Source: Ascoidea asiatica (Eukaryota; Ascomycota; Saccharomycetes; Ascoideales; Ascoideaceae). Taken from it: 64,000 nucleotides of DNA. Positions within the stretch are counted from its first letter, which is position 1, and each line of letters starts with the position of its first letter. The position numbers were made by a program, and so were the translations under genes. The stretch lies in NCBI GenBank assembly GCA_001600695.1, contig BCKQ01000001.1, positions 561,916 through 625,915 on the forward strand. The letters are read 5' to 3'. The notes below the pieces were generated by a model. That model was not told the origin of the DNA, did no database searches, and was given only the letters and a program-made list of their open reading frames with translations. Below, piece by piece: positions 50,332 to 62,900 of this stretch.

Positions 50332-52251
50332 ATGAGTTCATTTGATAATTTCTTCAATCAAATTCCTCAAAATTCTTCAAATAATCAGTCAACACCATCT
50401 CAAATTAATACAAATAATATTAATAATATAGACAATAATACTAATAATAATAACAATAATAATCAATTAAATAATCAGTTAAATAATCAGTTGAATAACC
50501 AGTTAAACAATCAATTAAATAATCAATTAAATAATCAATTAAATAATCCTTTAATTAATTCTTTAAGTAATCAATTAAATATTCCTATAAATACTCACTT
50601 AAATCCTTCATTAAACGCTCAATTAAACCCTTCTTTAAATAATCCTTTAAATAATCCTTTGAATAATCAATTAACAGCAGCTCAAATCCAAAATCATATT
50701 CAATCCCAAATTCAATCTCAATCCTTAAATTTAGCAAATCAACCACTAAATAATTACATTCATTTTCAACAATTAAATAATCAAAATCAAAATCAAAATC
50801 AAATGGATTCAAATCAATCAAATAAAAATTTAAATATAGCGAATTCTTCATTAATTAAAAATGATTCTAATAGTCCAAGTAATCCAAATAATTTAGATAT
50901 CAGTAATCATAATGATTATCATAATTTAAGTAATATTGATCAAGAAAAGCTGTTTTATAATAATAGTTTAGGTATTTTAAATAATGATAGATATCCTTCT
51001 GTACCTCATTTTCCATTAACTTCTCCTCCAATATTTGATCCAACAATGAGTGTTGGTAAAAAAAGAAGAATTTCAATTTCAAATGGTCAAATTGGTCAAA
51101 TTCTTGAAACTCATGATTTCGATTTATATAATAATGAAGTTAATTTATTAGATTCAATGTTATCAACACCTTCTGATCAACAAAATAGTCCTCAGATTTT
51201 AATTAATGAAAATGGTACAATCAAAAATACAAATTCTGATAATCTTCAAAATTCAAATTCAAATTCTAATATAAATCCTACTACTGCAAATGAAGCTTTT
51301 TTCATTCAACAACAAAATCAACAAAATCAACAACATCAACAACATCAACAACATCAACAAAATTTACATCATCATAATCCTAATCCACAGTTACCAACTT
51401 ATCCATTACTAGTACAACATCCTCAATCAACTCCTTTATATTCTAATAATAATCCTACTATTGATCCTTTAAATGGTAATATAAATAATCAAAAAATGGC
51501 TTTAATTAATTTAGGTCCACCACATCAAAATAATTTTAATTCAAGATCAGAAAATTCAAGAAATATTAATCTTAGTCCTCTTTCTGTGATTCCAACAAAT
51601 AATAATAATAGTAATAATGGCAATAACAATAATCGCAGCAATAATCACCACAATAATCATCGCAATAATCATAACAATAACAATAATCATAATAATAATT
51701 TATTGCCTCATAATAATATGGGTAACCCTTCAAATATTCCAAATAATAGAGACGTATTCAGTTTAATGAATTCTAATGGTGAACCACATCATGGTACTTC
51801 TGCTTGGAAAAAACAAAGACTTTTAGAAAGAAATAGAATTGCAGCTTCTAAATGTAGACAGAAAAAGAAAAAAGCTCAAGCTAAATTACAAGAAAATTTT
51901 GATCAATGTTATAAAGAAAATCAAATGTTATCATCAAAAGTTAAAGAATTAGAAAAAAATTTATCCCAAATTAAAAAAGTTATGAAAGATCATTTTGCAA
52001 AACATCATGAAAATAGTATTGAAATGTTTGAAGATTTTTTACAATTAATTGAATTAAACAATGATATCAAAAAAGAAAGTAAAACTGATAATGATAATAA
52101 AAAAATTTCAAGTAAACTTAAAAATGATACTCCAAGTTCTAATTTAAGTTTCACTAATGATTTTGATCCTGATACTCAAAGTATTAACTCAATTAATAGT
52201 CCAGAGAATTATGACCTCAATGAAATTAATCAAAACTTAGATAATAAATAA
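50332..52251 (+). CDS. CST6: ATF/CREB-family bZIP transcription factor, CST6/ACA1-like
   Basis: 639 residues. The first 480 are Asn/Gln/Ser-rich with expanded NNQL repeats (residues 43-75) coded by AATAATCAATTA units. The DNA-binding part, about residues 489-520, reads WKKQRLLERNRIAASKCRQK: the RIAASKCRQ(R/K)KK signature of Cst6 and Aca1; Sko1 has VAASKFR instead. A leucine zipper follows (about 520-553). Cst6/Aca1 bind TGACGTCA-type sites and act in use of non-fermentable carbon, CO2 and stress responses. The acidic tail holds several Ser/Asp motifs. One CTG codon occurs at 50950. Whether it stands for one or both yeast paralogues cannot be told from the sequence; assignment to the family is secure, the exact symbol less so. 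Confidence 0.82.
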   Translation: MSSFDNFFNQIPQNSSNNQSTPSQINTNNINNIDNNTNNNNNNNQLNNQLNNQLNNQLNNQLNNQLNNQLNNPLINSLSNQLNIPINTHLNPSLNAQLNPSLNNPLNNPLNNQLTAAQIQNHIQSQIQSQSLNLANQPLNNYIHFQQLNNQNQNQNQMDSNQSNKNLNIANSSLIKNDSNSPSNPNNLDISNHNDYHNLSNIDQEKLFYNNSLGILNNDRYPSVPHFPLTSPPIFDPTMSVGKKRRISISNGQIGQILETHDFDLYNNEVNLLDSMLSTPSDQQNSPQILINENGTIKNTNSDNLQNSNSNSNINPTTANEAFFIQQQNQQNQQHQQHQQHQQNLHHHNPNPQLPTYPLLVQHPQSTPLYSNNNPTIDPLNGNINNQKMALINLGPPHQNNFNSRSENSRNINLSPLSVIPTNNNNSNNGNNNNRSNNHHNNHRNNHNNNNNHNNNLLPHNNMGNPSNIPNNRDVFSLMNSNGEPHHGTSAWKKQRLLERNRIAASKCRQKKKKAQAKLQENFDQCYKENQMLSSKVKELEKNLSQIKKVMKDHFAKHHENSIEMFEDFLQLIELNNDIKKESKTDNDNKKISSKLKNDTPSSNLSFTNDFDPDTQSINSINSPENYDLNEINQNLDNK

Positions 52252-52769
52252 AATCCATCGATGAAATTGAATAGTAAACATATTCTTCTTTAGTTAATGT
52301 ATTATACAGGTATGATTCTAATTTAGTCAATTTTTATTTTGTTGCAAAATTTTACTCTAAAATCTTGGAAAATTTTTTTAATCTTTATTTTGTTTTTTAT
52401 TATATGTGATTCTTTTTATTTCTTTTCATCCCTAAATTTTCTGGTCTTTTTTATTTGTTATTTATTACACTTTTAATTGTTTATTTAATCTAATTTTTCT
52501 TTTAAAATCTATATAAACACTTCATTCTCATCATAAAAATCATTGGATCTCTCACGATATTCGAAGTATGTTTTTCATAATGCTTTTGTAAATGTAGAAG
52601 TTTCGATTATTAATGAAGTACTAAGAAGATCCATAAACCTGGTTTCAACTTGAACGCTGTTTAACGTTTAAATATGTATTTTGCACATATAAATACAGAA
52701 GCAAGCCTGATTCGGCTGTATGTACCTAAATTTGCACAGCGCGTAATCTTAACTGACTAAACTTATTGG

Positions 52770-52787
52770 CACGTGCTTGCGCACGTG
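52770..52787. promoter_or_regulatory. Paired CACGTG sites upstream of MNN9
   Basis: Two GCACGTG heptamers 12 bp apart, about 390 bp before the MNN9 start. CACGTG is bound by Cbf1, Pho4 and related bHLH factors. A helical turn's spacing would put two factors on nearly the same face. Confidence 0.4.
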
Positions 52788-53132
52788 GCTCTCTTTGTTT
52801 GATTTTGTTGTTCTTTTGATGGTGACATGAAACTATTTTTGTATTTTGGAGAATTTCAATCATTTTATTGTTATGTACTTAAATAGTCAAACCTTCAATG
52901 TTTATTGAGGGACTTTCTATTGTTTTTTTTTTCGATCTTGAAGTTTTATTTTTATATAATTATTAATAAAGTGAAAGTGATTAGTTTTTAATACTGTTCT
53001 TATTTGGTGTTTCATTCTATTTGTATTTATGACAACTTTAACTATTTGTTTGAATTAGATGGAAAACAGGTTTAGTTAATCAAATTTTTTTTTTATAACA
53101 CAGCAATAATACAGGTACTCCATAAATCACAG

Positions 53133-53158
<26 letters not shown>
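53133..53158. repeat. (AT)n dinucleotide tract
   Basis: Thirteen AT units ending 14 bp before the MNN9 start codon. Confidence 0.93.
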
Positions 53159-54297
<1,139 letters not shown>

Positions 54298-54447
54298 ATT
54301 ATGTGATTTATTTTATAATCGAATAAATATTAATAAAAGATATCCTATACAATTTATAATAGGTTTCAAAGATATATGAATTAAGCTCAACTGAACAAAA
54401 ATCGAAGTTACTAAATTTATTTTTCTATATCAATTACTATATATTAA

Positions 54448-56154
54448 TTAATTAGCAATATTTAACAAAATACTTGCATTTCGCAAACCTAATTCTTCAA
54501 TAGTTTTCTCTAATGAACTAATTAAATTAATCACTAAACCCTTATCATTTTTATAGTTTAGTGTAAATAATTTACCATCTTTAACATCAGGAACTATAAA
54601 TTTTAAAATTTCAAAAATCTCTTGTATTGTTGAATCAAGATAAAATCTTCTAACAATTGGTCTACCTTTACCAGTTCTAATTTGAATTCTTGTAGTTGGT
54701 TTTGAATCAGAAGATTTTGGTTCGGGTATATCTTTTGGAAGTATACTTGCAAATATTTCATCTTCTGTTAAATCTTCATCTTCCGATGATAAAGATTCTG
54801 TATCAGGTTTAGATTTACTATCATTGCTATTATTATTGGATTTAGAGTCATCTGAATTATCATCACTATCTGAATCAAGTGATATTGGATTAGCTATAGT
54901 TGAATGTGAATTATTAATTTTAGAGTCCGGTTTAAATTTTGAATCTAAAATTGGAGTAGAATTTGAAGCAATATTTGCAGCAAAATTTGGGGGAATATTT
55001 GAAGTCGAAGGTATCGGGTTTTTAGAACCTTTTTCTAAAGAATATCTTGATAAGAAATCAAAAACATCTTGAATCCAAGATTGAATATTTGGTACTTTAC
55101 CATCTTGGCCCCAGCTTTTATATCTTTCACCACTAAAAGGATCTAAAATAGCTAAATGAGGATAAATATCATTAAAATTATTGAAACTTATATAATCTGT
55201 ACCATTTGGATCACTTGCATTATAATTTAAGAATATAAAATTTTGTTTGATGATTTGTTTAACTTCATTATTTGAGAAAAAATCTCTATACATGCATAAA
55301 CATTGAAATTCTTTTGAATCATGAATATTAATTAAAATCCATTTTTTTTGTGATCTTGCTTTTTGTTTTGCAAAATCTAAAGGTACATTTAAAATCAATT
55401 CCCATGGAGGACGAAATAACTTTGCTAATCTTTTTGCATGTTCATTTTCTGCTATTTGAGCTTGAGATAAATTTGAATTATTATTTGCAGCAGCTCTACT
55501 AGTAGTAGCTCTAGTAATGTTAGGATTATTATTAATTTCATCAATATTTCTGTTGATATTATTAAGAGTGATCATATTATTATTATTGTCATCCTCGTCA
55601 TCTTCATCGAATTCTGGATTATTGTCTTCGTCATCATAATCAGGATCAAGAATTTCATCGTCATCGTCATTATCATTATGATTGTTATTATTATGATTAC
55701 CATTATTCGAGAAAATATTATCAATTTCATCGAAATCTAAAGGAGTAGTTTGATTGAAAACATCTGGAATTCCAGATGGTCTTGGAATTTGAGCTCTATT
55801 ATTTAAGTTATTCAAATGATTGTTCATACGATCATTTAAACTTGAACTATTTGGAAAAAAACTAAAATTTGAAGGAGAATCAACTAAAACTTCAGTTCTT
55901 GATTGAATAGGAGCTCTTGGTTCGTCCTCATTAGAAAATAAATCATTTTGTAAATTCCTTGCTACTTCTTCATCATTATTTGAAGCATTTAAACCAGAAG
56001 AAGAAGGACGATTACCAGTTAACGAACCTCCTGATTCAAAGAATAAAGAGACAGCATTTTCGATATTACTATCGGCTACTTGAAGAAACTGTTTTGCTAC
56101 TTCTCTGTCTTCGGTTCCAGTAAAAGCCAAAAAGGTATCTATATGTTCATCCAT
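54448..56154 (-). CDS. UBX5: UBA-UAS-UBX protein UBX5, Cdc48 adaptor
   Basis: 568 residues (yeast Ubx5: 500). Order: UBA-like domain (1-45; FLAFTGTEDREVAKQFLQVA, then DSNIENAVSLFFESG); Asn/Asp-rich acidic linker (about 120-215) with EDE/DDD runs; UAS thioredoxin-like domain (about 245-375; WILINIHDSKEFQCLCMYRD, FIFLNYNASDPNG); a second disordered Ser/Asp stretch; and the UBX domain (about 485-568; TRIQIRTGKGRPIVRRFYLD). The UBA-like part binds ubiquitin and the UBX binds the Cdc48 N-domain. Yeast Ubx5 also binds Rub1-modified cullins, linking Cdc48 to CRL ligases and to DNA-protein crosslink repair. That is of some interest in a window with candidate F-box proteins, though distance makes the linkage coincidental. 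The start at 56154 is the only suitable ATG. Confidence 0.92.
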   Translation of the reverse strand: MDEHIDTFLAFTGTEDREVAKQFLQVADSNIENAVSLFFESGGSLTGNRPSSSGLNASNNDEEVARNLQNDLFSNEDEPRAPIQSRTEVLVDSPSNFSFFPNSSSLNDRMNNHLNNLNNRAQIPRPSGIPDVFNQTTPLDFDEIDNIFSNNGNHNNNNHNDNDDDDEILDPDYDDEDNNPEFDEDDEDDNNNNMITLNNINRNIDEINNNPNITRATTSRAAANNNSNLSQAQIAENEHAKRLAKLFRPPWELILNVPLDFAKQKARSQKKWILINIHDSKEFQCLCMYRDFFSNNEVKQIIKQNFIFLNYNASDPNGTDYISFNNFNDIYPHLAILDPFSGERYKSWGQDGKVPNIQSWIQDVFDFLSRYSLEKGSKNPIPSTSNIPPNFAANIASNSTPILDSKFKPDSKINNSHSTIANPISLDSDSDDNSDDSKSNNNSNDSKSKPDTESLSSEDEDLTEDEIFASILPKDIPEPKSSDSKPTTRIQIRTGKGRPIVRRFYLDSTIQEIFEILKFIVPDVKDGKLFTLNYKNDKGLVINLISSLEKTIEELGLRNASILLNIAN

Positions 56155-57608
56155 TGAAAACTAAAATAAAAAGTATTTTGAAGATATTTTGTGAATATTG
56201 ATTAAGTAATGATCGGTCTTGAAAAGAACTACTAAAAGATGATTCAGGATGCCCAACAAGTAACAAAAAAAAATCGGATGATTAATAAAAAGAGCAGTAT
56301 ATGAATAAAATGATTAATCAGAATTGCATATACATTTCATTGATTTCTTGTGATATTAATGAATTAAAATATAATAATAAAATAATAGTTATGGGTTTGC
56401 TACTCTTTTGCTCAGTAACAAAAAGTCTAGTTTTGCCTCTACGATAATAGTTACCTTGAACTACAGCACCACGGATATATTCACGGATATACACACCGAA
56501 ACATTTATGGATATTGCTCAGAAATATGAAACGAAGCAATGCACGGATCTGATTTCAAGCAACGGAAATAGACCCCGTGATATGAAATATTTCAACTCTC
56601 ATTTTTCAAAATGCAATATCAGCCATTCACACGTGATATAACAAGTTCCTTATAATTGGTCTCGGAGTACAAATCTTCAATATGCAAGTCAGTGCATAGT
56701 CTGCATCTTGGAGATATCTGTAATTCTATTTCCGAAGTTTCAAAAAATTATATAAAATTAGCTGAAAGATAAAATAATCTTTTGATATTCTTTTTTTTAT
56801 TTTCCCTTAAATTTCTAATCTTTGTTTAAAATCTTATTATTTCTTGTTCTAATTGCACTTATCTTTATTTCTTATTGTTGTAAGTGTATATCTGGTATCT
56901 AACTACTTCTTTAATAATCACGCATTTTGCCTTAGGGTCTATTTTTCAACTGCTCTCATTTGAGTAATTTTCATATCTAATCAGCTAAATAAATTTCAGC
57001 TCCAATTACCATATTTATCAAATTCATAAATAACATCATTAGATAAAGACGTTTAGTATCCCCATAACCTTATTCATATTTCTTACTTAATATATCCAAA
57101 AACTGTACACTCTTTACTGCGCTATGTAACTAATTTGTTATTTTCTAATCTCCGAAACTTACTGATAACAAAATAATGCTTGAAGTTTTATCTCAATATC
57201 AAAAAAAAACTTAGTTTCATTAAAAGCTTTTTAAATTTGATTTAAGCTTTAGTAAATTTACATTACAATTCAAAAACTTATCAATTTTTCCTTATTTCCT
57301 TTTCTTATTGAATATTCAGTTTCAACCTCAGCTATTAATATCCTAATCTGAATTTTTTGAAAGAACCTAAATAATACTTTAAGAGGTATTCTTTTGTGTC
57401 GCCATGCTGATCTGAACTCATTATTTTTTTTGTTATTTTTTATTCTTTGGTATTCAATACCCATCCAGGATACTTTTAAAACAGGGTATATATAATATGT
57501 TTCAAATGCTGTTTTTTTTTTGATTTTATTTTCCAAAATGGAAAAATTCAATCAAAATTCAAAAGAAAACTAATAATAATTCTTTGAAAATACAAGAATA
57601 AAGAAATC
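56155..57608. other. Divergent promoter region of UBX5 and the DAL5-type transporter
   Basis: 1.45 kb. Three CACGGAT sites (56470-56478, 56482-56490 and 56542-56548), the first two as CACGGATAT 12 bp apart, and CACGTG at 56630-56635. No TATAA-linked gene or homologous frame is seen. A 93-codon minus-strand frame at 57.3-57.5 kb begins with TTG and is not called. Confidence 0.55.
56470..56548. promoter_or_regulatory. Cluster of CACGGAT sites
   Basis: CACGGATAT at 56470-56478 and 56482-56490, and CACGGATCT at 56542-56550. The cluster is 320-395 bp from the UBX5 start and about 1.1 kb from the transporter start. CGG-containing repeats are typical of Zn2Cys6 regulators; the protein bound is unknown. 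Confidence 0.3.
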
Positions 57609-59168
57609 ATGGATGCTGAAAAAACCAATCAAAATGATGAAACCTCAAGTGTCACTTCTGATACTAAAAAAAATGGAAAGATTATAGAGACTGTAATTTC
57701 TCCATCTGGTGAAGAAATTGTACTAGACGATCCTGATATTGCAATGGATTTTATCAAAAATAAACCAAGATTAGTTATTGACCAAAAAATGAATGATATG
57801 GTATTAAGAAAAACAGATTTTTATCTTATGCCTTTATGTTGTTTTTTATATTCTGTTCAATTTATGGATAAAGTTACAAATTCTTATGCTTCAATTATGG
57901 GTTTGAAAACAGATTTGAATATGACTGGTGATAAATATACTTGGGTTGGTTCTGCTTTTTATTTAGGTTATTTATTTTTTGAATTACCTGCAAGTAGATT
58001 ATTACAAAAGTTTCCCTTAGCTAAATGTACTTCAATTTTTATTATTATTTGGGGTGCTATTTTATGTCTTCATGCAACTCCAAATTATGCTGGTTTTATT
58101 TTTTTAAGAACATTTTTGGGTATGATGGAAAGTGCAATAACTCCTGCAATGGTTTTAATCACTTCTCAATGGTATAAACAGGAAGAACAATTTATTAGAA
58201 CTTCAATTTGGTTTTGTTTTAATGGTTGGGGTACAATTATGGGCTCTTCAATTGCTTATGGTTTAGCTACTCATAATTATTCCGGAATTGAATCTTGGAA
58301 AATTTTATTTATTATAACTGGTTTAATGACTATTTTAGTAGGTATCATATTTGGTATTCATATTCCAAATTCTCCTGCAGAAGCTTGGTTTTTAAATGAA
58401 AATGAAAAACAAATAGTAATTGAAAGAATTAGAACAAATAATCAAGGATTTGGTAATAAACATTTTAAATTAAATCAACTTAAAGAAGCTTTATTAGATC
58501 ATAGAACTTGGATTTTTTTTGTAATTGCCATTGCAACTGATATTCCAAATGGTGGATTAACTAATTTTGGTTCAATTTTATTATCAGAAGATTTCGGTTA
58601 TGATAAATTAGAAGCTTTATTGATGGGTATGCCAGCTGGTGCTGTTGAAATCGTTGGATGTTGGGGTATGGGTTATGCAAATAAATGGATAAAACATAGA
58701 TTATCAATTGCAACTTTTTCAGCTGTACTAGCTGTAGTTGCTAGTTGTATGTTAGCATTTGCAGATAATTCCAAAAATACAAGATTAGCTGGTTATTATT
58801 TAACATTCTTAGCACCAACTTGTATGATATGTTGTTTGAGTTGTTTTAGTTCTAATTGTGCTGGTCATACTAAAAAAATTGTTGTCAATGCAATTTATTT
58901 AATTGGTTATTGTGTAGGTAATATTGTTGGTCCACAAACATTTAGAAGCAATGAATCTCCTCATTATACTTCTGCAAAAGTTGCAATAGTTGTTTGTTAT
59001 GCTGTTGCTTTAGCAGCAATTGTTGCTCTATATTTCTCTTATTGGATTGATAACAAAAGAAGAGATAAGAGAGATGAAGAGATGTTACCTAATGAAAAGC
59101 ACATTGATAATCAGGAATTTGCCGACTTAACTGATATGCAAAATCCAAGGTTTAGATACGCCTTATGA
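57609..59168 (+). CDS. MFS anion:cation symporter, DAL5/allantoate permease family
   Basis: 519 residues with twelve predicted membrane spans in two sets of six. N-terminal marks: LRKTDFYLMPLCCFLYSVQF, MDKVTNSYASIMGLKTDL, AFYLGYLFFELPASRLLQKF and LRTFLGMMESAITPAMVLIT. After the central loop come GMPAGAVEIVGCWGMGYANK and YCVGNIVGPQTFRSNESPHY, the latter the usual TM10-TM11 signature of this family (NIxGPQxFxxxxAPxY). It ends DLTDMQNPRFRYAL, the tail seen in Dal5, Thi73 and relatives. The family imports organic anions and vitamins: allantoate, ureidosuccinate and small dipeptides (Dal5), nicotinate (Tna1), pantothenate (Fen2), biotin (Vht1), sulfonates (Soa1). The substrate cannot be read from sequence. 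It converges on IRC5. Confidence 0.88.
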   Translation: MDAEKTNQNDETSSVTSDTKKNGKIIETVISPSGEEIVLDDPDIAMDFIKNKPRLVIDQKMNDMVLRKTDFYLMPLCCFLYSVQFMDKVTNSYASIMGLKTDLNMTGDKYTWVGSAFYLGYLFFELPASRLLQKFPLAKCTSIFIIIWGAILCLHATPNYAGFIFLRTFLGMMESAITPAMVLITSQWYKQEEQFIRTSIWFCFNGWGTIMGSSIAYGLATHNYSGIESWKILFIITGLMTILVGIIFGIHIPNSPAEAWFLNENEKQIVIERIRTNNQGFGNKHFKLNQLKEALLDHRTWIFFVIAIATDIPNGGLTNFGSILLSEDFGYDKLEALLMGMPAGAVEIVGCWGMGYANKWIKHRLSIATFSAVLAVVASCMLAFADNSKNTRLAGYYLTFLAPTCMICCLSCFSSNCAGHTKKIVVNAIYLIGYCVGNIVGPQTFRSNESPHYTSAKVAIVVCYAVALAAIVALYFSYWIDNKRRDKRDEEMLPNEKHIDNQEFADLTDMQNPRFRYAL

Positions 59169-59938
59169 ATATTCTCTTACACAGTTAACACACTTTTTTT
59201 CTATTAATTTTTTACTTTTCTTTACAATCTATTTCCTAAATGTTTTTTTTTTTTTAATAAAAGAATTTGTTACTTTTAAATTATTTTCGACTTACAATAG
59301 CAATTAACTAATAGTTTTATTAAAAACGTCAAAAGAAATGAAAAATCTTTCAAATCATTCAATGTGTTCCACCAAGCTTTAGTTTGGGAGAATTGAAATT
59401 TCACAAAAAAACAGAGGCGTAACAGTTTAATATCATATGATATTGATATAGAATTGTGTAATTGCAATATTGGATTAGAGCACAATTTTGTAAGAAATTG
59501 TGTGGTGCACTTTTCATGGTTTAGAATAGAATAAATTTGAAAAGAGTTTTTTTTCATTCAATTAGACTTTCGGAGAAAATCGCCTAAAAAGGTCCAAACA
59601 TTATTAGATAATTTAGTATAAAAATGTTTTTCTTTTTTTGAAAATTGCAAAAAAAGGTTCAGTTGTAGAAAGTACAAATAGGTTTGATCCGAAGTATTCT
59701 GAGTGACAAAACAAAGATTTTTAGTCTCGAGATTTTCATTCGCCGAAATTCAAATTTAGATTTCCGCTTAAATTTATAAAATAGTTTAAGTAAAATTAGT
59801 TCCCTTCAAAGAAGTAATTTGTGGAAAAAAATAAAAAGAAAAAAATCTATATATATTAGTAAGGCATTGATTTTTCTAATTAATAAAATAATATACAGAG
59901 TTTAAAGTTCAAGTTCAAAAACAGAAAAATGATTGGAT
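59169..59938. other. Convergent 3' flank between transporter and IRC5
   Basis: About 0.77 kb between two stop codons, with T-rich poly(A)-signal-like sequence and nothing else recognisable. Longer than most convergent spacers in this window. Confidence 0.55.
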
Positions 59939-62900
59939 TTACAGTTTTTCATCTTCAAGACCAGTTGTTGTTTCAAAAAGTTCAAGATGTTTAAACTTTT
60001 TAGTAACATCTCTTTTATAAGCTTCAGGGCTTCGATCCATCAATTCAGCAATTTCTTCTTCACTTAACACATTGTCATCAAAATCTTCAGATCCACCAAA
60101 CTGATTTCCAACAACTAAAGCTTTCAAATCCTTTATAATATTGGAATTTACATTAGCTGCTTTTTCACTAGAATTTGCCAATTTTTTTAAACTTTCAAAT
60201 TTACCCATTTGAATAACTAATTTTTCTAATTTTCTTTTAGAATCAGCTCTGATTAACAATATTTGTTCGATTGTTTTGATTGTAGCAAACCTATAAATAA
60301 CAACAGGCTTGGTTTGACCAATTCTATGAACTCTATCCATTGCTTGCAAATCAACTTGTGGATTCCAATCACTATCAAATAATATAACAGTATCTGCTGC
60401 AGTTAAATTAATTCCTAGTCCACCAGCTCTTGTACTCAATAAAAATATATTATAATCACTATTTATATTCCCAAAATCATTTATCTGATCTTGTCTATCA
60501 ACCTGTTTTGTGTTTCCATCAATTCTACAACTTTTATATTCTTGTATATCACACCAATCTTGAATCAAATCCAACATTTTGGTAAATTGAGAGAAAATCA
60601 AAACTTTATGTTTTTCTTTAAGTAATCTTGGAACCAATTGGTTTAACATTTGCATTTTGCCTGATCTACTTATTAGTCTATCATCTATTAATCGATCATC
60701 TTCCCAAGGAAAATAAAATAGAAAAGGAGAACCGCAAACCAATCTCAATTGCATCATCAAATTGTTTAATTTCTTAGCTCTCACTTCCTGACTAGTTTGA
60801 TTCCATATCTCATCCATTGAAAGTATTTTTTCTTGGACGATTTCTTCATCTATACTTTCAACTTTCTCAATTTCAGAATCAGAAATTGTATGATCCTCAA
60901 TCTCTTCATCATCAGAAACTTCTACCGTCTCTATATTTTTTTTGTTGCTACCTTTTTTGAAAATTTTACTCAATGCCAAACTTTTTTTTACTTCGGAATC
61001 AGAAGTAATGCCATTATCACCAGTGCTTTTTTCAGATTTAATGTCCTCTTCCGTATCTTCAGGATCGTCTAAAAGCTCACAGAATTCAACTGCTTTACCA
61101 TTAACTTCAAGCTGGCTGATATTGAAGCCATCAATATCTTCAGTTTTTGCCTTTCGTTGAGAAGTATTATGTTCTGTTACAATTTTATTCGACAATTTAT
61201 TTTCTTTATCATTGCCTGAATCAACTTTCTTCTTCACCATGCTATCTTCTTCAATCACTTCAGGAATCTCGACGACAGGAACATGAAGTTTGTTTTTTTG
61301 AAGTTTGAAAACTTCTTGAATAGAGAATTTATTTTCCACCTTAGAAGACTCAGCTATTCTTTTCTTGTCTTCTTCTTCTTTTAACCACTTATTATATTCC
61401 ATAAGATCATTTTGATATTTTTTCTCTAAGTAATCTTTGTATACATTACTTGATTTTAAATAAACAAATAATCTTTGAATATTCTCATATAGTAATCCAC
61501 GATCATCCGGCTTAATATTATTCATTGTGTTAAACTTATCAATCAATGTATTTAAATTATTTATTAATAATTGATAAGTTTGCATACTTATTTGAAATGT
61601 GCTAGAAACGACTATAGGTCTTAATGGTATAGCTCTAATTTCCCTTGGTTTTATTGGGGCAAATACTTCAATATACACATCCAACAGACCAGGCATTAAT
61701 CTTTTTTCCTTTAACAACTGTATTTCTTCTGCTGTTTTACCGACAAATTCTTTGATACCGGAATCAGTGCAATAATTCTCATTAGGAATTCCATTAGGTT
61801 GACCATTTACTTTATTTTCATATTTTTCTTTGCTTTCAACATTTTCTTGGCTATTTAAAATTCCCAAAATTTGCGTTTTTTTTGGGTTCTTTTCTTGGAC
61901 ATCCTCAATCATCAAATCATCAAGTAAATCATCAAAAGGATTGACTTTGTTTGACTTATTAATACTTTCAATGACTGTTTTACTCAACCCTTCTTTTTGA
62001 AGTTGAACTAATCCTTGAAATTTTTTTTTTTGTTGATTAGATAATTTGCTAGACTCTTGAATAGTTTCTAAAGAAAATTTCTTTAGGTAGTCTTTAGGAC
62101 CAGTAGTATTATCTTCAGGTGTTGAAAAACTGTCAGAGCTTTCTCCTTCAGTTCGGTCCGAATATGCATCTTCACTTTCAGAATCAGGATATTCAAAATT
62201 GGATTCTTTGTAGTCAATTCTCATTTCTTCTTTCTCGTATCTTAGTCTACGTTTTCGCGGAGATTTTTTATGAGTCCCATTTAAAAAGTATTTCGACTTT
62301 ACTGACTTGCCTTCATCGTCTGATATAGCGGTAAACCCTTGATCATCACTCCAATCAGAAGGTTTGATTGTCAATTTATCATCAATAAACTTATCAACAT
62401 TTTCCTTCGTATAATTTTCTTTAGCACCCCAGTAGTTATTACAGTCAAAATAATCAATGAAAGATGATCTTAGTAAAAAATTCTTTAAATTTTTATTCAA
62501 TACAGCATGATATAAATCCCATTGAGAAGAAGAAAGTGATGAATAAACAATATATTCTCTTTTTGGAGGCAAATGTTTGGTTACAGTTTTTTTTAAACGT
62601 CTTAATAAAAAAGGTTTTAAAATAGCATGCAAATTTGTAATTAAACCTTTCTGAATTTCTGCATTAATCATTTCAGAATTTTCATCTTTTGAAGAATTAT
62701 CAAAACTTGAAAAATCAAACCATTGTTGAAATAATTCTAAATCATGAAAAATGTGAGGTAATATAAAATTTAATAAGGACCATAATTCATTTAAATTATT
62801 TTGCAAAGGAGTACCAGTTAATAATAATCTATTTTCAGTTTTTAATTTTTTTAATTCAGTTATTAATTTACAATTGGCATTTTTTAATCGATGACCTTCG

